The notes below the pieces were generated by a model. That model saw nothing but the letters and a program-made list of their open reading frames with translations. It was not told where the DNA came from and ran no database searches. A program made the position numbers and the translations under genes. From Acinetobacter sp. XS-4 (GTDB lineage: Bacteria; Pseudomonadota; Gammaproteobacteria; Pseudomonadales; Moraxellaceae): a stretch of DNA of 64,000 bases. Below are positions 1 to 11,071 of the stretch, piece by piece (position 1 is the stretch's first letter; each line of letters opens with the position of its first letter). Location: assembly GCF_023920705.1 (NCBI RefSeq), contig NZ_CP094657.1:868001-932000 (forward strand), given 5' to 3'.

Positions 1-1227
1 TCTGACTTTGTAGAAATGTTCGTGGGTGTGGGTGCGTCCCGTGTCCGTGATATGTTTGAGCAAGCGAAGCGTCATGCGCCATGTATCATCTTTATTGATG
101 AGATTGATGCAGTTGGTCGTCACCGTGGTTCAGGTACAGGTGGTGGTCATGATGAGCGTGAACAAACCTTAAACCAGATGCTTGTGGAAATGGATGGTTT
201 TGAAGGCAATGAAGGCGTAATCGTTATTGCTGCAACTAACCGTTCTGATGTGCTTGATAAAGCATTATTGCGTCCAGGTCGTTTTGACCGTCAAGTAATG
301 GTTGGTTTACCGGATATTCGTGGTCGTGAACAAATTCTGAATGTACATTTGAAAAAATTACCTTCAGTTACAGGTGTGGACATGAAAGTGTTAGCACGTG
401 GTACACCAGGTTTCTCTGGCGCGCAGTTGGCAAACCTTGTTAACGAAGCTGCATTATTTGCCGCACGTCGTAATAAGAATACTGTCGATATGCATGACTT
501 TGAAGATGCAAAAGACAAAATCTACATGGGGCCAGAACGTAAGTCGATGGTTCTACGTGAAGAAGAGCGTCGTGCAACTGCTTATCATGAAGCTGGTCAT
601 GCCATTGTTGCAGAGATTTTGCCGGGTACAGATCCTGTTCATAAAGTAACGATCATGCCACGTGGTTGGGCTTTAGGTGTAACTTGGCAGTTACCTGAGC
701 AAGACCAGATTAGCCATTATAAAGACAAGATGCTAAATGAAATTGCGATTTTGTTTGGTGGTCGTATTGCTGAGGAAGTATTTATTCAACAGCAATCTAC
801 TGGTGCTTCAAATGACTTTGAGCGAGCTACTAAAATGGCGCGTGCAATGGTTACTAAGTACGGTATGTCTGACAAAATGGGTGTAATGGTTTACGAAGAC
901 GAAAACCAAAATGGTTTCTTTGGAAATGTAGGTAGTCGTACGATTTCTGAAGCAACTCAACAAATGGTTGATGAAGAAGTACGCCGTATTCTTGATGAGC
1001 AATATAAAGTTGCGCGTAATATCTTAGAAGGTAATAAAGATATTGCACACGCAATGGTAAAGGCTTTGATGGAATGGGAAACCGTTGATCGTGATCAAAT
1101 TCGTGACATTATGGAAGGTCGTGAACCACAACCACCTAAGGTCTATGTTGCTGAAAATCCAGTGGCTGCATTTGAACCACCAAAAGATGGTCCATCTACA
1201 CCACCACCATTACCAGCAATGAACTAA
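1..1227 (+). CDS. ftsH: ATP-dependent zinc metalloprotease FtsH, 3' part
   Basis: Membrane-anchored AAA+ protease that degrades misfolded membrane proteins and short-lived regulators. Only the last 408 residues are inside the window, and the reading frame is open from base 1, so the N-terminal membrane segments and Walker A lie upstream. Visible features are the end of the pore region ([13 protein letters not shown]), Walker B ([11 protein letters not shown]), the second region of homology ending RPGRFDRQV, and the zinc-binding HEAGH encoded from base 586. The C-terminus ends in a proline-rich tail. The gene is followed by a strong hairpin terminator and then by folP, the usual gammaproteobacterial order. 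The first ATG in the window (base 16) is internal and not the start. Confidence 0.97.
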   Translation, partial: SDFVEMFVGVGASRVRDMFEQAKRHAPCIIFIDEIDAVGRHRGSGTGGGHDEREQTLNQMLVEMDGFEGNEGVIVIAATNRSDVLDKALLRPGRFDRQVMVGLPDIRGREQILNVHLKKLPSVTGVDMKVLARGTPGFSGAQLANLVNEAALFAARRNKNTVDMHDFEDAKDKIYMGPERKSMVLREEERRATAYHEAGHAIVAEILPGTDPVHKVTIMPRGWALGVTWQLPEQDQISHYKDKMLNEIAILFGGRIAEEVFIQQQSTGASNDFERATKMARAMVTKYGMSDKMGVMVYEDENQNGFFGNVGSRTISEATQQMVDEEVRRILDEQYKVARNILEGNKDIAHAMVKALMEWETVDRDQIRDIMEGREPQPPKVYVAENPVAAFEPPKDGPSTPPPLPAMN

Positions 1228-1239
1228 ATTATTTAAGCA

Positions 1240-1269
1240 AAAGAGCCACAGTCATGTGGCTCTTTTTTT
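1240..1269 (+). terminator. Rho-independent terminator after ftsH
   Basis: A 9-bp perfect stem (AAGAGCCAC / GTGGCTCTT) with a 6-base loop is followed by a T run. It separates ftsH from folP, so folP should have its own promoter in about 90 bp. Confidence 0.85.
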
Positions 1270-1362
1270 ATGCATGTATTTCAGACAAAGCCGAAAAGAA
1301 ATCAGCAGTATATCGAGCAGAGACTTGTTAAAATATTGCCGAATATTAAATTGGAGCTTGTC

Positions 1363-2214
1363 ATGCAGCTAATGCCTTTACCTCAGCAAATTCTACAATG
1401 TGGACAGCTTCAGTTGGATTTATCACAGCCTCACGTTATGGGTATTTTAAATGTCACGCCGGACTCTTTTAGTGATGGTGGGAGGCATAATCAGTTAGAT
1501 CAAGCTGTGGCGTATGCATTTAATATGATCGAACAAGGCGCCACAATTATAGATATCGGAGGGGAGTCCACTCGGCCGGGCGCATCTGAAGTAAGCGTAG
1601 AAGAAGAAATTCGAAGAGTTGTACCTGTAGTTGAAGCTTTAGCTAAACATGGTGTGATTCTATCGATTGATACGAGTCAGCCAGATGTTATCCGTGCAGC
1701 GAAAGAAGTGGGTGCCCATATTTGGAATGATGTACGTGCTCTTACTCGACCAAATGCTTTAAAAACTGCAGTAGAGTTAGATATACCTGTAGTGATCATG
1801 CATATGCGTGGTGAGCCCACTACAATGAATCAGCTAGATCAATATGCGGATGTAACGTTGAATGTAATACAAGAGCTTCAGCAGCGCGTGGAAGAGGCTT
1901 TAACAGCCGGTGTAAAAAAACAGAATATTATTATTGATCCGGGGTTTGGTTTTGCAAAAAATGCACAGCAAAATTTGAAACTTTTAAATGAGTTTTGGAA
2001 GCTTCATGAAATGGGTTATCCAATTTTATCGGGTCTTTCTCGTAAGCGTTTTATTGGAGAAGCTTTAATGGGCGTAGCTGCAGATCAGCGTACGGTGGGA
2101 AGTGTTACTGGTCATTTGCTAAGTATTCAGCAAGGAGCATCCATTGTTCGTGCACATGATGTAAAAGCTATGCATGAGGCAATTCTTGTTTGGAAAGCGA
2201 TGAGACAAGCTTAA
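1363..2214 (+). CDS. folP: Dihydropteroate synthase
   Basis: Joins p-aminobenzoate to 6-hydroxymethyl-dihydropterin pyrophosphate to make dihydropteroate in folate synthesis; it is the sulfonamide target. The family signature MGILNVTPDSFSDGG lies near residue 27. Other conserved blocks are GGESTRPGA, DVSIDTSQPDV-like (SIDTSQPDV), IWNDVRAL, VIMHMRGEP, DPGFGF and the C-terminal SGLSRKRFIG. An upstream in-frame ATG at 1270 lies in the T run of the ftsH terminator. I place the start at 1363, where GGAG sits 6 bases upstream, giving 283 residues, the normal family length. Folate gene folD is about 3.3 kb downstream but is not in the same operon. Confidence 0.95.
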   Translation: MQLMPLPQQILQCGQLQLDLSQPHVMGILNVTPDSFSDGGRHNQLDQAVAYAFNMIEQGATIIDIGGESTRPGASEVSVEEEIRRVVPVVEALAKHGVILSIDTSQPDVIRAAKEVGAHIWNDVRALTRPNALKTAVELDIPVVIMHMRGEPTTMNQLDQYADVTLNVIQELQQRVEEALTAGVKKQNIIIDPGFGFAKNAQQNLKLLNEFWKLHEMGYPILSGLSRKRFIGEALMGVAADQRTVGSVTGHLLSIQQGASIVRAHDVKAMHEAILVWKAMRQA

Positions 2215-2346
2215 AAAATAGGCTTTTATAGTCAGGCCATGATTGATTAATTTTATGGCTTAGATGATTGAGTTAGGGAAAATTGTCGTTATTTTTTTGA
2301 AAATATGTTATAAGCGGCAGGTTTCTGCTGCTGTGTAAACTTTTGT

Positions 2347-2661
2347 ATGTTCGAAGACTTACTTCTCCCAATGTTTGATGATGAGTATTATCCAGATATT
2401 TTAGTCGCTGAACTCAAGCAGTTAATTGAACAATTTGCAAAAAAAGTTCAAAAGTCTGCTTTGGCTGATCAGGATATCTATCGATATGCTCATCAAACTG
2501 TTATTGAAATTAATGAAATGAAACCACAATTTGAAGATCTGGATTCTTCACTAGATGATAGTGCGGCTGATTATATTGCTGAGGCAATGATGATGGTAGC
2601 GCAAGGTGCGGGATATTTAGATCTTGAGATGGAAGAGTTGGTGATGAATCGAGAGTGGTGA
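2347..2661 (+). CDS. Small acidic hypothetical protein (possibly DUF5713)
   Basis: A 104-residue acidic, mostly helical protein without signal peptide or membrane segment, so probably cytosolic. It has many Asp/Glu residues, an aromatic DDEYYPDIL block near the start and a Met-rich AEAMMMVAQGAGYL stretch near the end. It resembles what I recall of the DUF5713 family, but I cannot confirm this and assign no function. No clear Shine-Dalgarno precedes ATG 2347; a small hairpin at 2314-2331 lies just upstream. Its stop codon directly abuts the stop of the convergent gene on the other strand. Confidence 0.7.
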   Translation: MFEDLLLPMFDDEYYPDILVAELKQLIEQFAKKVQKSALADQDIYRYAHQTVIEINEMKPQFEDLDSSLDDSAADYIAEAMMMVAQGAGYLDLEMEELVMNREW

Positions 2662-3012
2662 TTACTCTCGATTCTCAATATTTTCAAATGCATCTAATAA
2701 ATGACAAGATGCCTTTAAATGAATTTCATCTATTCCTTTAATTTTTAACACTAAAACACCATTCTCTTTATATTCCGCATCTGCTAATAAACTGATCCAA
2801 TAAGTTTCTCGTTTTTGTTCTAATGCCTTGAATTTATCTATTATGTGTTTAGGTGCATTAATTAAATAATCATCTTTGGTGATAGAGCAGCGCGAAAAGT
2901 GCCAGTTGCTATCTTTAAAAGAAATAGTGCCAGAAAAAAGATCTGTAGCGTAAACCTTGGATATAGAAAGGATGCTACACAGAAGTAATAATATTCTTAT
3001 CATAAAATTCAT
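2662..3012 (-). CDS. Small secreted hypothetical protein
   Basis: A 116-residue protein starting with a hydrophobic stretch (IRILLLLCSILSISKVYA) that fits a Sec signal peptide with cleavage after YA. The mature part is about 95 residues and has two cysteines (in FSRCSI and KASCHL) that could form a disulfide in the periplasm. The family is not recognised. The start could also be the ATG at 3003; neither has a good ribosome binding site. It is tail-to-tail with the preceding gene with no bases between them, and lies downstream of the tRNA-Leu terminator on the same strand. Confidence 0.6.
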   Translation of the reverse strand: MNFMIRILLLLCSILSISKVYATDLFSGTISFKDSNWHFSRCSITKDDYLINAPKHIIDKFKALEQKRETYWISLLADAEYKENGVLVLKIKGIDEIHLKASCHLLDAFENIENRE

Positions 3013-3025
3013 TTTTAATTAGGCA

Positions 3026-3047
3026 TAAAAAAACCAGCTTACGCTGG
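3026..3047 (-). terminator. Terminator of first tRNA-Leu
   Basis: Read on the minus strand, a CCAGC/GCTGG stem with a 4-base loop is followed by seven T. Nearly the same sequence follows the second tRNA-Leu copy. Confidence 0.75.
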
Positions 3048-3080
3048 ATTCTTTGTAACACCAAATTCAATATTTGAAAA

Positions 3081-3166
3081 TGGTGCCCGGGGCCGGACTC
3101 GAACCGGCACGCTTTGTGGGCGGGGGATTTTAAATCCCCTGTGTCTACCTATTTCACCACCCGGGC
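3081..3166 (-). tRNA. tRNA-Leu (TAA anticodon)
   Basis: 86 bases including an encoded CCA. The GCCCGGG/CCCGGGC acceptor stem, the long variable arm of a class II tRNA, the GTTCGAGTC T-loop and an anticodon loop with TAA are all visible. It is identical in sequence to the copy at 5223-5308. Confidence 0.95.
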
Positions 3167-3361
3167 ATGTGCGCAATAATAGATGACAAGAAGCAGATTG
3201 GCAAGAGAAAATCAGATAGTTTGCTTTATTTTCAATCAGTTCGTACATCTATTTAAAGATAAGGTCTATTTAAGTCATAATTTCTTCATTAAATTGATAT
3301 CAGTTGTTCATCTTGTGTACTTAAGTTTAAAACACTCATTGCTTGAAACTTAGGTAGTTGT

Positions 3362-5119
3362 ATGTCAGAGAAAATTTCACGCCGAGAATTAATTCAAAAA
3401 AGTCTATTCGGTTTTGGGGCGCTGTCTTTGCCAGTAGCTTTTACTGGTTGTAATGATGGCTCAGATGATGAAAGTACGGAAGCACAAGTAGATTTTTTAC
3501 ATGGGGTTGCGAGTGGTGACCCTTTGCAGGATAAGGTAATTTTATGGACGCGTTTAACACCAGTAGATATTAGTGCGCGCCTTAAGGTGACTTGGGAAAT
3601 TGCTACTGATGATCAGTTTAAACAGAATTTAAAGACTGGCGTGGTTCAAACGACTAAGACAGATGATTTCACCGTGAAAGTAGATGCAACAGGTTTACAG
3701 GCGGATACCATTTATTATTATCGTTTCCATTTTGGTAATAAAACTTCATCTGTTGGTCAAACTAAAACTTTACCTGTGAGTACCAAAAAGGTCAGCTTTG
3801 CAGTATGTTCTTGTTCTAACTATCCTGCGGGTTATTTTTACGTTTATCGTGAAATAGCAAAACAGAATGTGGATGTAGTCATTCATTTGGGAGATTACAT
3901 TTATGAATATGGGGATGGTGTTTATCCTACAAAAGAAGATACAGTGCGTGCTTTAGATGCTGATAATAACAAAGAGATTATTAAATTAGATGATTATCGC
4001 AAGCGTTATGCGCTGTATCGTCAAGATAAAGACTTACAGGCAGCTCATCAGCGCCATTCTTTTATTGTGATTTGGGATGACCATGAGTTAGCAAATGATA
4101 CTTGGCGTGATGGGGCAGAAAACCATCAAGATAATGAAGGATCTTTTTCTGATCGTAAGTTAGCAGCACTACAAGCTTATTTTGAATGGATGCCAATTCG
4201 CCCTATTTCTAGCACAGATCATCTAAATATTTATCGTCAGTTTAATTTTGGCTCGCTTGTGCATCTAACAATGCTAGATACCCGCATTATTGCGCGAGAT
4301 AAGCAGCTTGAATATAAAGACTATATGACAGCTTCTGGTTTAGATGCGCAAAAATTTCGGGCTGATTTAATGGATTCAAAGCGTACTTTAATGGGACACA
4401 CGCAAAGAGATTGGTTGGTTGATAAATTAAAGCAATCTACAGCAACATGGAATGTAATTGGTCAGCAAGTCCTAATGAGTAAGATGTGGATTCCTGCTGA
4501 GTTGTTGTTAGCTTTGGGGCAAATTACTTCGGGTGGTGCTTCTGCTGACACGCTAGCTAAAATGAATGTGCAAATTAAAGAATTAGTCGCTTTAAAGCTG
4601 CGTTTAGAGCAGGGTGATCCAACTTTAACTATTCAAGACAAAGCGCGAGTCACAACCTTGGTGCCATATAACCTCGATGCTTGGGATGGTTACGATGCTG
4701 AGCGAGAGTTTGTGTATGATAAATTGACAGAGTTTAATAAGAAAATTATTGTTTTGGCTGGTGATACCCATAATGCATGGACATCTTACTTACATAGCCA
4801 AAAAGGGGGATATGTCGGTGTTGAATTGGCGACAAGTTCAGTTTCTTCACCGGGTCTTGAAAAATACTTAAGTATTCCTTTGGCTCAGTTGCAACAGTTT
4901 GAATTTGCCTTTACTACGCTTATCGATGAGTTGACGTATTGTAATTTAAATCAGCGGGGTTATCTGGTGGTTACACTCGGTGATACCCAAGTGCAATCGG
5001 ATTGGATTTTTGTAGATTCAATTAAAAATACTGAATATGAAATAGATTCAAGTCGAAGCTTTCAATTGGTGTTGGATAAGAATTTAACACCTGAAAAAGA
5101 TAAGCAAAAAACTGCTTAA
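3362..5119 (+). CDS. phoD: PhoD-like alkaline phosphatase/phosphodiesterase
   Basis: Exported calcium/iron-type phosphatase or phosphodiesterase that releases phosphate from organic esters. The 585-residue protein starts with a twin-arginine motif (SRRELIQKS), a hydrophobic stretch and a lipobox-like AFTGC, so it may be a Tat-exported lipoprotein. A PhoD N-terminal beta domain is followed by the metallophosphatase domain, with metal-site blocks IHLGDYIYEYGDG near residue 174, IWDDHELANDTW near 237 and LAGDTHNAW near 465. It stands alone between two identical tRNA-Leu genes, with its own promoter region at 3250-3361 and a hairpin after the stop. The symbol is by family; substrate preference is not shown by sequence. 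Confidence 0.88.
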   Translation: MSEKISRRELIQKSLFGFGALSLPVAFTGCNDGSDDESTEAQVDFLHGVASGDPLQDKVILWTRLTPVDISARLKVTWEIATDDQFKQNLKTGVVQTTKTDDFTVKVDATGLQADTIYYYRFHFGNKTSSVGQTKTLPVSTKKVSFAVCSCSNYPAGYFYVYREIAKQNVDVVIHLGDYIYEYGDGVYPTKEDTVRALDADNNKEIIKLDDYRKRYALYRQDKDLQAAHQRHSFIVIWDDHELANDTWRDGAENHQDNEGSFSDRKLAALQAYFEWMPIRPISSTDHLNIYRQFNFGSLVHLTMLDTRIIARDKQLEYKDYMTASGLDAQKFRADLMDSKRTLMGHTQRDWLVDKLKQSTATWNVIGQQVLMSKMWIPAELLLALGQITSGGASADTLAKMNVQIKELVALKLRLEQGDPTLTIQDKARVTTLVPYNLDAWDGYDAEREFVYDKLTEFNKKIIVLAGDTHNAWTSYLHSQKGGYVGVELATSSVSSPGLEKYLSIPLAQLQQFEFAFTTLIDELTYCNLNQRGYLVVTLGDTQVQSDWIFVDSIKNTEYEIDSSRSFQLVLDKNLTPEKDKQKTA

Positions 5120-5166
5120 ATAGATCGAGTGGAGAGGGGTGCTAATAAGCATCCTTTTTTATAGGT

Positions 5167-5196
5167 ATAAAAAAACCAGCTTACGCTGGATTTTTT
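5167..5196. terminator. Bidirectional terminator between phoD and second tRNA-Leu
   Basis: A CCAGC/GCTGG stem has an A run on the left and a T run on the right, so it can end phoD (plus) and the tRNA-Leu/tRNA-Cys transcript (minus). Confidence 0.75.
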
Positions 5197-5222
5197 ATTG
5201 CACCATTTTCTGTACTAGAAAA

Positions 5223-5308
5223 TGGTGCCCGGGGCCGGACTCGAACCGGCACGCTTTGTGGGCGGGGGATTTTAAATCCCCTGTGTCTACCTATTTCACC
5301 ACCCGGGC
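5223..5308 (-). tRNA. tRNA-Leu (TAA anticodon), second copy
   Basis: 86 bases with encoded CCA, identical to the copy at 3081-3166 and followed on the minus strand by a near-identical terminator. It is probably co-transcribed with the tRNA-Cys just upstream. Confidence 0.95.
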
Positions 5309-5319
5309 TTTACCAAATT

Positions 5320-5393
5320 TGGAGGCGGAGGTCGGAATCGAACCGGCGTCCACGGAGTTGCAGTCCGCTGCATGACCACTCTGCCACCCCGCC
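5320..5393 (-). tRNA. tRNA-Cys (GCA anticodon)
   Basis: 74 bases including TCCA. The GGCGGGG/CTCCGCC acceptor stem, the anticodon loop with GCA and the GTTCGATTC T-loop are visible. It lies 11 bases upstream of tRNA-Leu in the same orientation. Confidence 0.95.
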
Positions 5394-5545
5394 TACATTT
5401 GGTGATGCACATATTAGCAACCTTTAGAAAAAAAACAATACTGTTTTTAGTGAAGATGAACATAAAAGCAACATCTAGAATAAATTTGCCTAAATAATCA
5501 TGTATTATTGGCACATTAAATTCATGTCTACCTTGGAGATGTGCT

Positions 5546-6394
5546 GTGGCATTGGTTTTAGACGGTCGTGCATTAGCAAAGCAAATTGAAGAAAATTTGT
5601 CAGTACGTGTTGAAGCTTTAAAAGCTAAAACAGGTCGTACCCCAATTTTAGCGACTATTTTGGTTGGGGATGATGGCGCATCTGCAACTTATGTACGCAT
5701 GAAAGGAAATGCTTGCCGTCGAGTAGGCATGGATTCTTTAAAAATTGAGTTATCACAAGAAACGACAACAGAACAATTATTAGCTGAAATCGAAAAGCTA
5801 AATGCTAATCCAGATGTTCACGGTATTCTTTTACAACATCCAGTTCCTGCACAAATTGATGAGCGTGCATGTTTCGATGCAATCTCATTAGCTAAAGATG
5901 TTGATGGTGTAACTTGTCTTGGTTTTGGCCGTATGGCTATGGGCGAAGCTGCATATGGTTCAGCAACTCCTGCGGGCATTATGACCATTTTAAAAGAAAA
6001 CAATATCGAAATTGCTGGCAAACATGCGGTTGTGGTTGGTCGTTCAGCAATTTTAGGTAAACCAATGGCAATGATGCTATTGCAAGCGAATGCAACAGTT
6101 ACGATTTGCCATTCACGCACACAAAACTTACCTGAGCTTGTGAAACAAGCCGATATTATTGTTGGTGCTGTAGGTAAAGCTGAACTCATCCAAAAAGACT
6201 GGATTAAACAAGGTGCAGTAGTTGTTGATGCTGGTTTCCATCCACGTGATGGCGGTGGTGTAGGCGACATCCAGCTACAAGGTATTGAAGAAATTGCTTC
6301 TGCTTACACGCCAGTACCGGGCGGTGTAGGTCCAATGACAATTACAACTTTGATTCGTCAAACTGTAGAAGCTGCTGAAAAAGCTTTAGGTTAA
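5546..6394 (+). CDS. folD: Bifunctional methylenetetrahydrofolate dehydrogenase/cyclohydrolase
   Basis: Interconverts 5,10-methylene-, methenyl- and 10-formyl-tetrahydrofolate with NADP, feeding purine, methionine and formylmethionyl-tRNA synthesis in the cytosol. The 282-residue length is typical. Conserved blocks are the active-site [36 protein letters not shown], the nucleotide site [16 protein letters not shown] and the C-terminal [10 protein letters not shown]. Translation starts at GTG 5546, with GGAG 7 bases upstream. It reads away from the tRNA cluster and is followed by a 233-bp gene-free stretch. Confidence 0.97.
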   Translation: MALVLDGRALAKQIEENLSVRVEALKAKTGRTPILATILVGDDGASATYVRMKGNACRRVGMDSLKIELSQETTTEQLLAEIEKLNANPDVHGILLQHPVPAQIDERACFDAISLAKDVDGVTCLGFGRMAMGEAAYGSATPAGIMTILKENNIEIAGKHAVVVGRSAILGKPMAMMLLQANATVTICHSRTQNLPELVKQADIIVGAVGKAELIQKDWIKQGAVVVDAGFHPRDGGGVGDIQLQGIEEIASAYTPVPGGVGPMTITTLIRQTVEAAEKALG

Positions 6395-6627
6395 TTTAAT
6401 TTATTCACAACGGCGTCCTACCGTTTAACGCAAATGTTAGGAGTTCGTATGTTACTTTTCTTTCGGGAAAAGTAACCAAAACCATTTGTCATTCGCAAAA
6501 CTCGTCAGCTACTGGATAGCTATAGATGGGTCGCAGAAACATTTTAGTCTAATGTAGTGCTGCCTCGAACAATTGCGGATGACGTTAGCGCGTATCAAAT
6601 AGTAATTATAAATTGTTGAGCTTATTT
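6395..6627. repeat. Gene-free stretch with a perfect GTTACTTTTC hairpin
   Basis: Between folD and the methyltransferase gene there is no credible coding region. At 6451-6476 a perfect 10-bp inverted repeat (GTTACTTTTC / GAAAAGTAAC) surrounds a 6-base loop. No T run follows, so this is not an ordinary terminator. It looks like a dispersed intergenic element or its remnant; copies elsewhere cannot be checked here. Confidence 0.5.
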
Positions 6628-7296
6628 ATGAGCTGCACCTTTCAACTTACCAAAGCCCCTGAACATTTACTTCAAGCCTTGCATGAAGTCATTCCTCATT
6701 GTGAGTTGATGGTACAACAGTTACCAGAAACGCTTATTTCTTTATGGTTGATTCCACCAGTTTTCCCAACTGATCGCTTAGACGATGAAGTTATTCGCAG
6801 AATCTGGAATGACACGCCATATTGGATTTTTTGCTGGGCATCTGGTTTAGCAATGGCGCAGTGGTTACTTGCAGAGCCACATCATGTTAAAGATAAAGTT
6901 GTTCTTGATTTTGGCGCAGGTTCGGGCGTAGTCGCAATTGCAGCTAAAATGGCTGGTGCTAAAAGAGTAATTTGTTGTGATATTGATCAAGTTAGTCTTG
7001 CGGCCTGCCGTGAAAATGCTTTGTTGAATGATGTTGAGCTGGAATATCTGGACGATTTATATAAAGCAGAGCAAGTTGATGTTTTATTGGCTGCTGATGT
7101 GTTGTATGACCAGTGCAATCGTTTCTTTTTAGATGAATTCTTGAAATTTGCGCCAGAGGTTTGGGTCGCAGATAGCCGTGTTAAAAACTTTAGCCATCCC
7201 AAATATCAAAAAATTGATGAGAGAAGTGCATCAACATGGCCAGATCTTGATGAAGCTAAAGAATTTAGAAATGTAAGTTTTTATAAGACGCTGTAA
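6628..7296 (+). CDS. Class I SAM-dependent methyltransferase (ETFB-lysine type)
   Basis: A 222-residue cytosolic protein with a Rossmann-fold methyltransferase core: motif I VVLDFGAGSGVVAIAA, an acidic motif II (VICCDID) and motif IV-like LLAADVLYD. The upstream region has the conserved PYWIFCWASG that places it near the ETFB lysine methyltransferase/nicotinamide N-methyltransferase-like group; substrate is probably a protein lysine but is inferred from family only. Reading frame is open from a TTG at 6613, but I prefer ATG 6628. The stop codon lies in the loop edge of a 12-bp hairpin that serves as terminator. Confidence 0.85.
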   Translation: MSCTFQLTKAPEHLLQALHEVIPHCELMVQQLPETLISLWLIPPVFPTDRLDDEVIRRIWNDTPYWIFCWASGLAMAQWLLAEPHHVKDKVVLDFGAGSGVVAIAAKMAGAKRVICCDIDQVSLAACRENALLNDVELEYLDDLYKAEQVDVLLAADVLYDQCNRFFLDEFLKFAPEVWVADSRVKNFSHPKYQKIDERSASTWPDLDEAKEFRNVSFYKTL

Positions 7297-7312
7297 AAGA
7301 ACAGCGTCTTAT
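7283..7312. terminator. Bidirectional hairpin that contains a stop codon
   Basis: A perfect 12-bp stem (ATAAGACGCTGT / ACAGCGTCTTAT) has a 6-base loop and T-rich or A-rich flanks. The methyltransferase stop codon overlaps the last base of the left arm. It separates two convergent genes. Confidence 0.75.
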
Positions 7313-7317
7313 TTATA

Positions 7318-7740
7318 TTATGAGCAAGTATAACGAACTACTTTTAGCGTACTAGGGCGTGCTTCAAGCGCTTGGCGAGTTGCATAGTCTTCGCCATTAT
7401 TTAAGCTTGGCGTATTCGATAAGCCAAATGAGGCACGAGTTTCACCCAATTGAACACCATAATGTTCTTGTTGAGCTGGGTTTGAAATCTCATTAATGCT
7501 TAGAACTGATAATTTATAAACTTTTTGAGCACCCAATACATTTTGACAGGCACGTTGCAATTTACGTTCATCTAACTGCTGATTGGTGCGGCTAGCCAAT
7601 GTGTAAGCTAAAGTTGCCGAAGTTTTTGTTTGGTTTTCAATCTGATAGCCAGTTGAACCATTGTATTGTCGAGGGGTAGTCTGACAAGCGGTTAAAATAA
7701 ACATGCTGCTTAATGCCAAACATAAAATACTTCTATTCAT
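7318..7740 (-). CDS. Putative lipoprotein of unknown function
   Basis: A 140-residue protein with a lipoprotein signal: charged start (MNRS), hydrophobic stretch and lipobox ILTAC at about residues 15-19, so Cys should be lipid-modified. The mature part is polar, has two further cysteines (RACQN and the C-terminal YTCS) and no family I recognise. Reading frame is open from an ATG at 7749, but AAGG lies 9 bases before ATG 7740 and directly touches 7749, so I choose 7740. It is convergent with the methyltransferase gene. Confidence 0.7.
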   Translation of the reverse strand: MNRSILCLALSSMFILTACQTTPRQYNGSTGYQIENQTKTSATLAYTLASRTNQQLDERKLQRACQNVLGAQKVYKLSVLSINEISNPAQQEHYGVQLGETRASFGLSNTPSLNNGEDYATRQALEARPSTLKVVRYTCS

Positions 7741-7857
7741 CAGTATCATCCTTATATTCTTATCTCTAGTATCTCATAAAACACAGCGATTGTTGGGGCT
7801 TAATCGCACGATTTAAGCTAACATCGGCTAGCGATATTAGCTCTTGTTAGTAAAATA

Positions 7858-9177
7858 TTAATGTTCTTTAATTTTTGAATGATGCTTAGTATCTTTCATA
7901 AAAATATAAATAATAAGTGAAATGAAGATCATAATACTCACATAAATAAAGTACCAAGATTCATGTCCAGCTTCTTTAAAACTTAAAGCAAAAAACTCTG
8001 CTGTACCACCAAACAATGTATTGGCAATCGCGTAGGGTAAAGCTACCCCTAAAGCCCGAATATGCGCAGGAAAGAGCTCTGCTTTAACCACAGCATTAAT
8101 TGATGTATAACCGGTTACCATCACTAGACCTGCCAAGCACAACCAGAAAGCAGTCCAATAGTTATGTGTGGTTGCAAGCGCATTAAATAAAATGTAAGTA
8201 AATAAAACCCCAGTTACACCAAAGGCAATCATAAGTGGTTTACGTCCAATTCGGTCTGATAAAGCACCGGCTACAGGTTGTAAGCACATAAAAATAAATA
8301 GCGCTAAAGTAGTAATTTGAGTGGCTTCGGGTTTTGTAAATCCGGAAGTGTTCACTAAATATTTTTGTAGGTAAGTGGTATAGGTATAGAAAGCTAAAGT
8401 TCCGCCAGCTGTTAAAAATAATACTGTAAAAGCTTCTTTAGGATAGTGCTTGAATAAAGCAAACATGCCTGATTCTGGTTGGTCTTTTTCAGCTTGAGCA
8501 TTTTTAAAAGATTGTGTTTCTAATAAGCCACGACGAATACGAAACACAACAATGGCAAGTAAAGCGCCAATAAAGAATGGAATGCGCCATCCCCAATCAT
8601 GCAACTGTTGTTCGGTTAATACCATTTGTAATATTAAAAGAACACATAGGGCTGTCAGTTGTCCTGCAATTAAAGTTACATATTGAAAGCTTGAGAAAAA
8701 ACCACGTCGATTTTTTTCAGCCATTTCACTTAAATAAGTGGCGCTGGCACCATATTCACCGCCTACACTCAAGCCTTGAATTAAACGAGCGACAACTAAT
8801 AAAAGAGGGGCAAATACACCAATACTTTCATAACTTGGTGTCACAGCAATAAGAAGTGAACCTACACACATCAAAGTAACGGAAAGTGTAAGGCCAGCTT
8901 TACGTCCTTTGCGGTCTGAATAGATTCCCATAATCCATGCACCGATTGGGCGCATTAAAAAACCTACAGCAAAAATTGCAGCCGCTTGAAGCAGTTGAGC
9001 TGTTTGACTTCCTTTTGGAAAAAATGCATGAGCAAAATAGAGCGTAAATGCGGCATATACGTACCAGTCGTACCATTCGACAAGGTTACCCGCGGAACCG
9101 CCCAAAATTGATTTTAGCCGGGTTTTTGTATCTAAATTAGAGTGCGGAGTTGTTGCGGTAGAAGGTTGATCAACCAT
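7858..9177 (-). CDS. MHS-family MFS transporter, KgtP/ProP-like organic acid permease
   Basis: A 439-residue inner-membrane symporter with 12 predicted membrane segments. It carries the metabolite:H+ symporter hallmarks GNLVEWYDWYVYAAF near residue 30, FLMRPIGAWIMGIYSDRKGRK (MFS motif A) and RLIQGLSVGGEYGASATYLSEMA. These fit the alpha-ketoglutarate permease-like branch, so substrate is probably a dicarboxylate, but the sequence cannot fix it. GGAG stands 6 bases before ATG 9177; the ATG at 9189 overlaps that site and is rejected. The gene is divergent from glpK across about 385 bp. Confidence 0.88.
   Translation of the reverse strand: MVDQPSTATTPHSNLDTKTRLKSILGGSAGNLVEWYDWYVYAAFTLYFAHAFFPKGSQTAQLLQAAAIFAVGFLMRPIGAWIMGIYSDRKGRKAGLTLSVTLMCVGSLLIAVTPSYESIGVFAPLLLVVARLIQGLSVGGEYGASATYLSEMAEKNRRGFFSSFQYVTLIAGQLTALCVLLILQMVLTEQQLHDWGWRIPFFIGALLAIVVFRIRRGLLETQSFKNAQAEKDQPESGMFALFKHYPKEAFTVLFLTAGGTLAFYTYTTYLQKYLVNTSGFTKPEATQITTLALFIFMCLQPVAGALSDRIGRKPLMIAFGVTGVLFTYILFNALATTHNYWTAFWLCLAGLVMVTGYTSINAVVKAELFPAHIRALGVALPYAIANTLFGGTAEFFALSFKEAGHESWYFIYVSIMIFISLIIYIFMKDTKHHSKIKEH

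Positions 9178-11071
<1,894 letters not shown>

Noticed and set aside
1270..1362. In-frame upstream extension of folP
   Set aside because: The ATG lies in the terminator T run of ftsH and has no ribosome binding site; 1363 does.
5139..5375. Open frames running through the tRNA genes (also 3039-3248 and 5296-5514)
   Set aside because: They cover tRNA-Leu and tRNA-Cys sequences and have no protein-like features.
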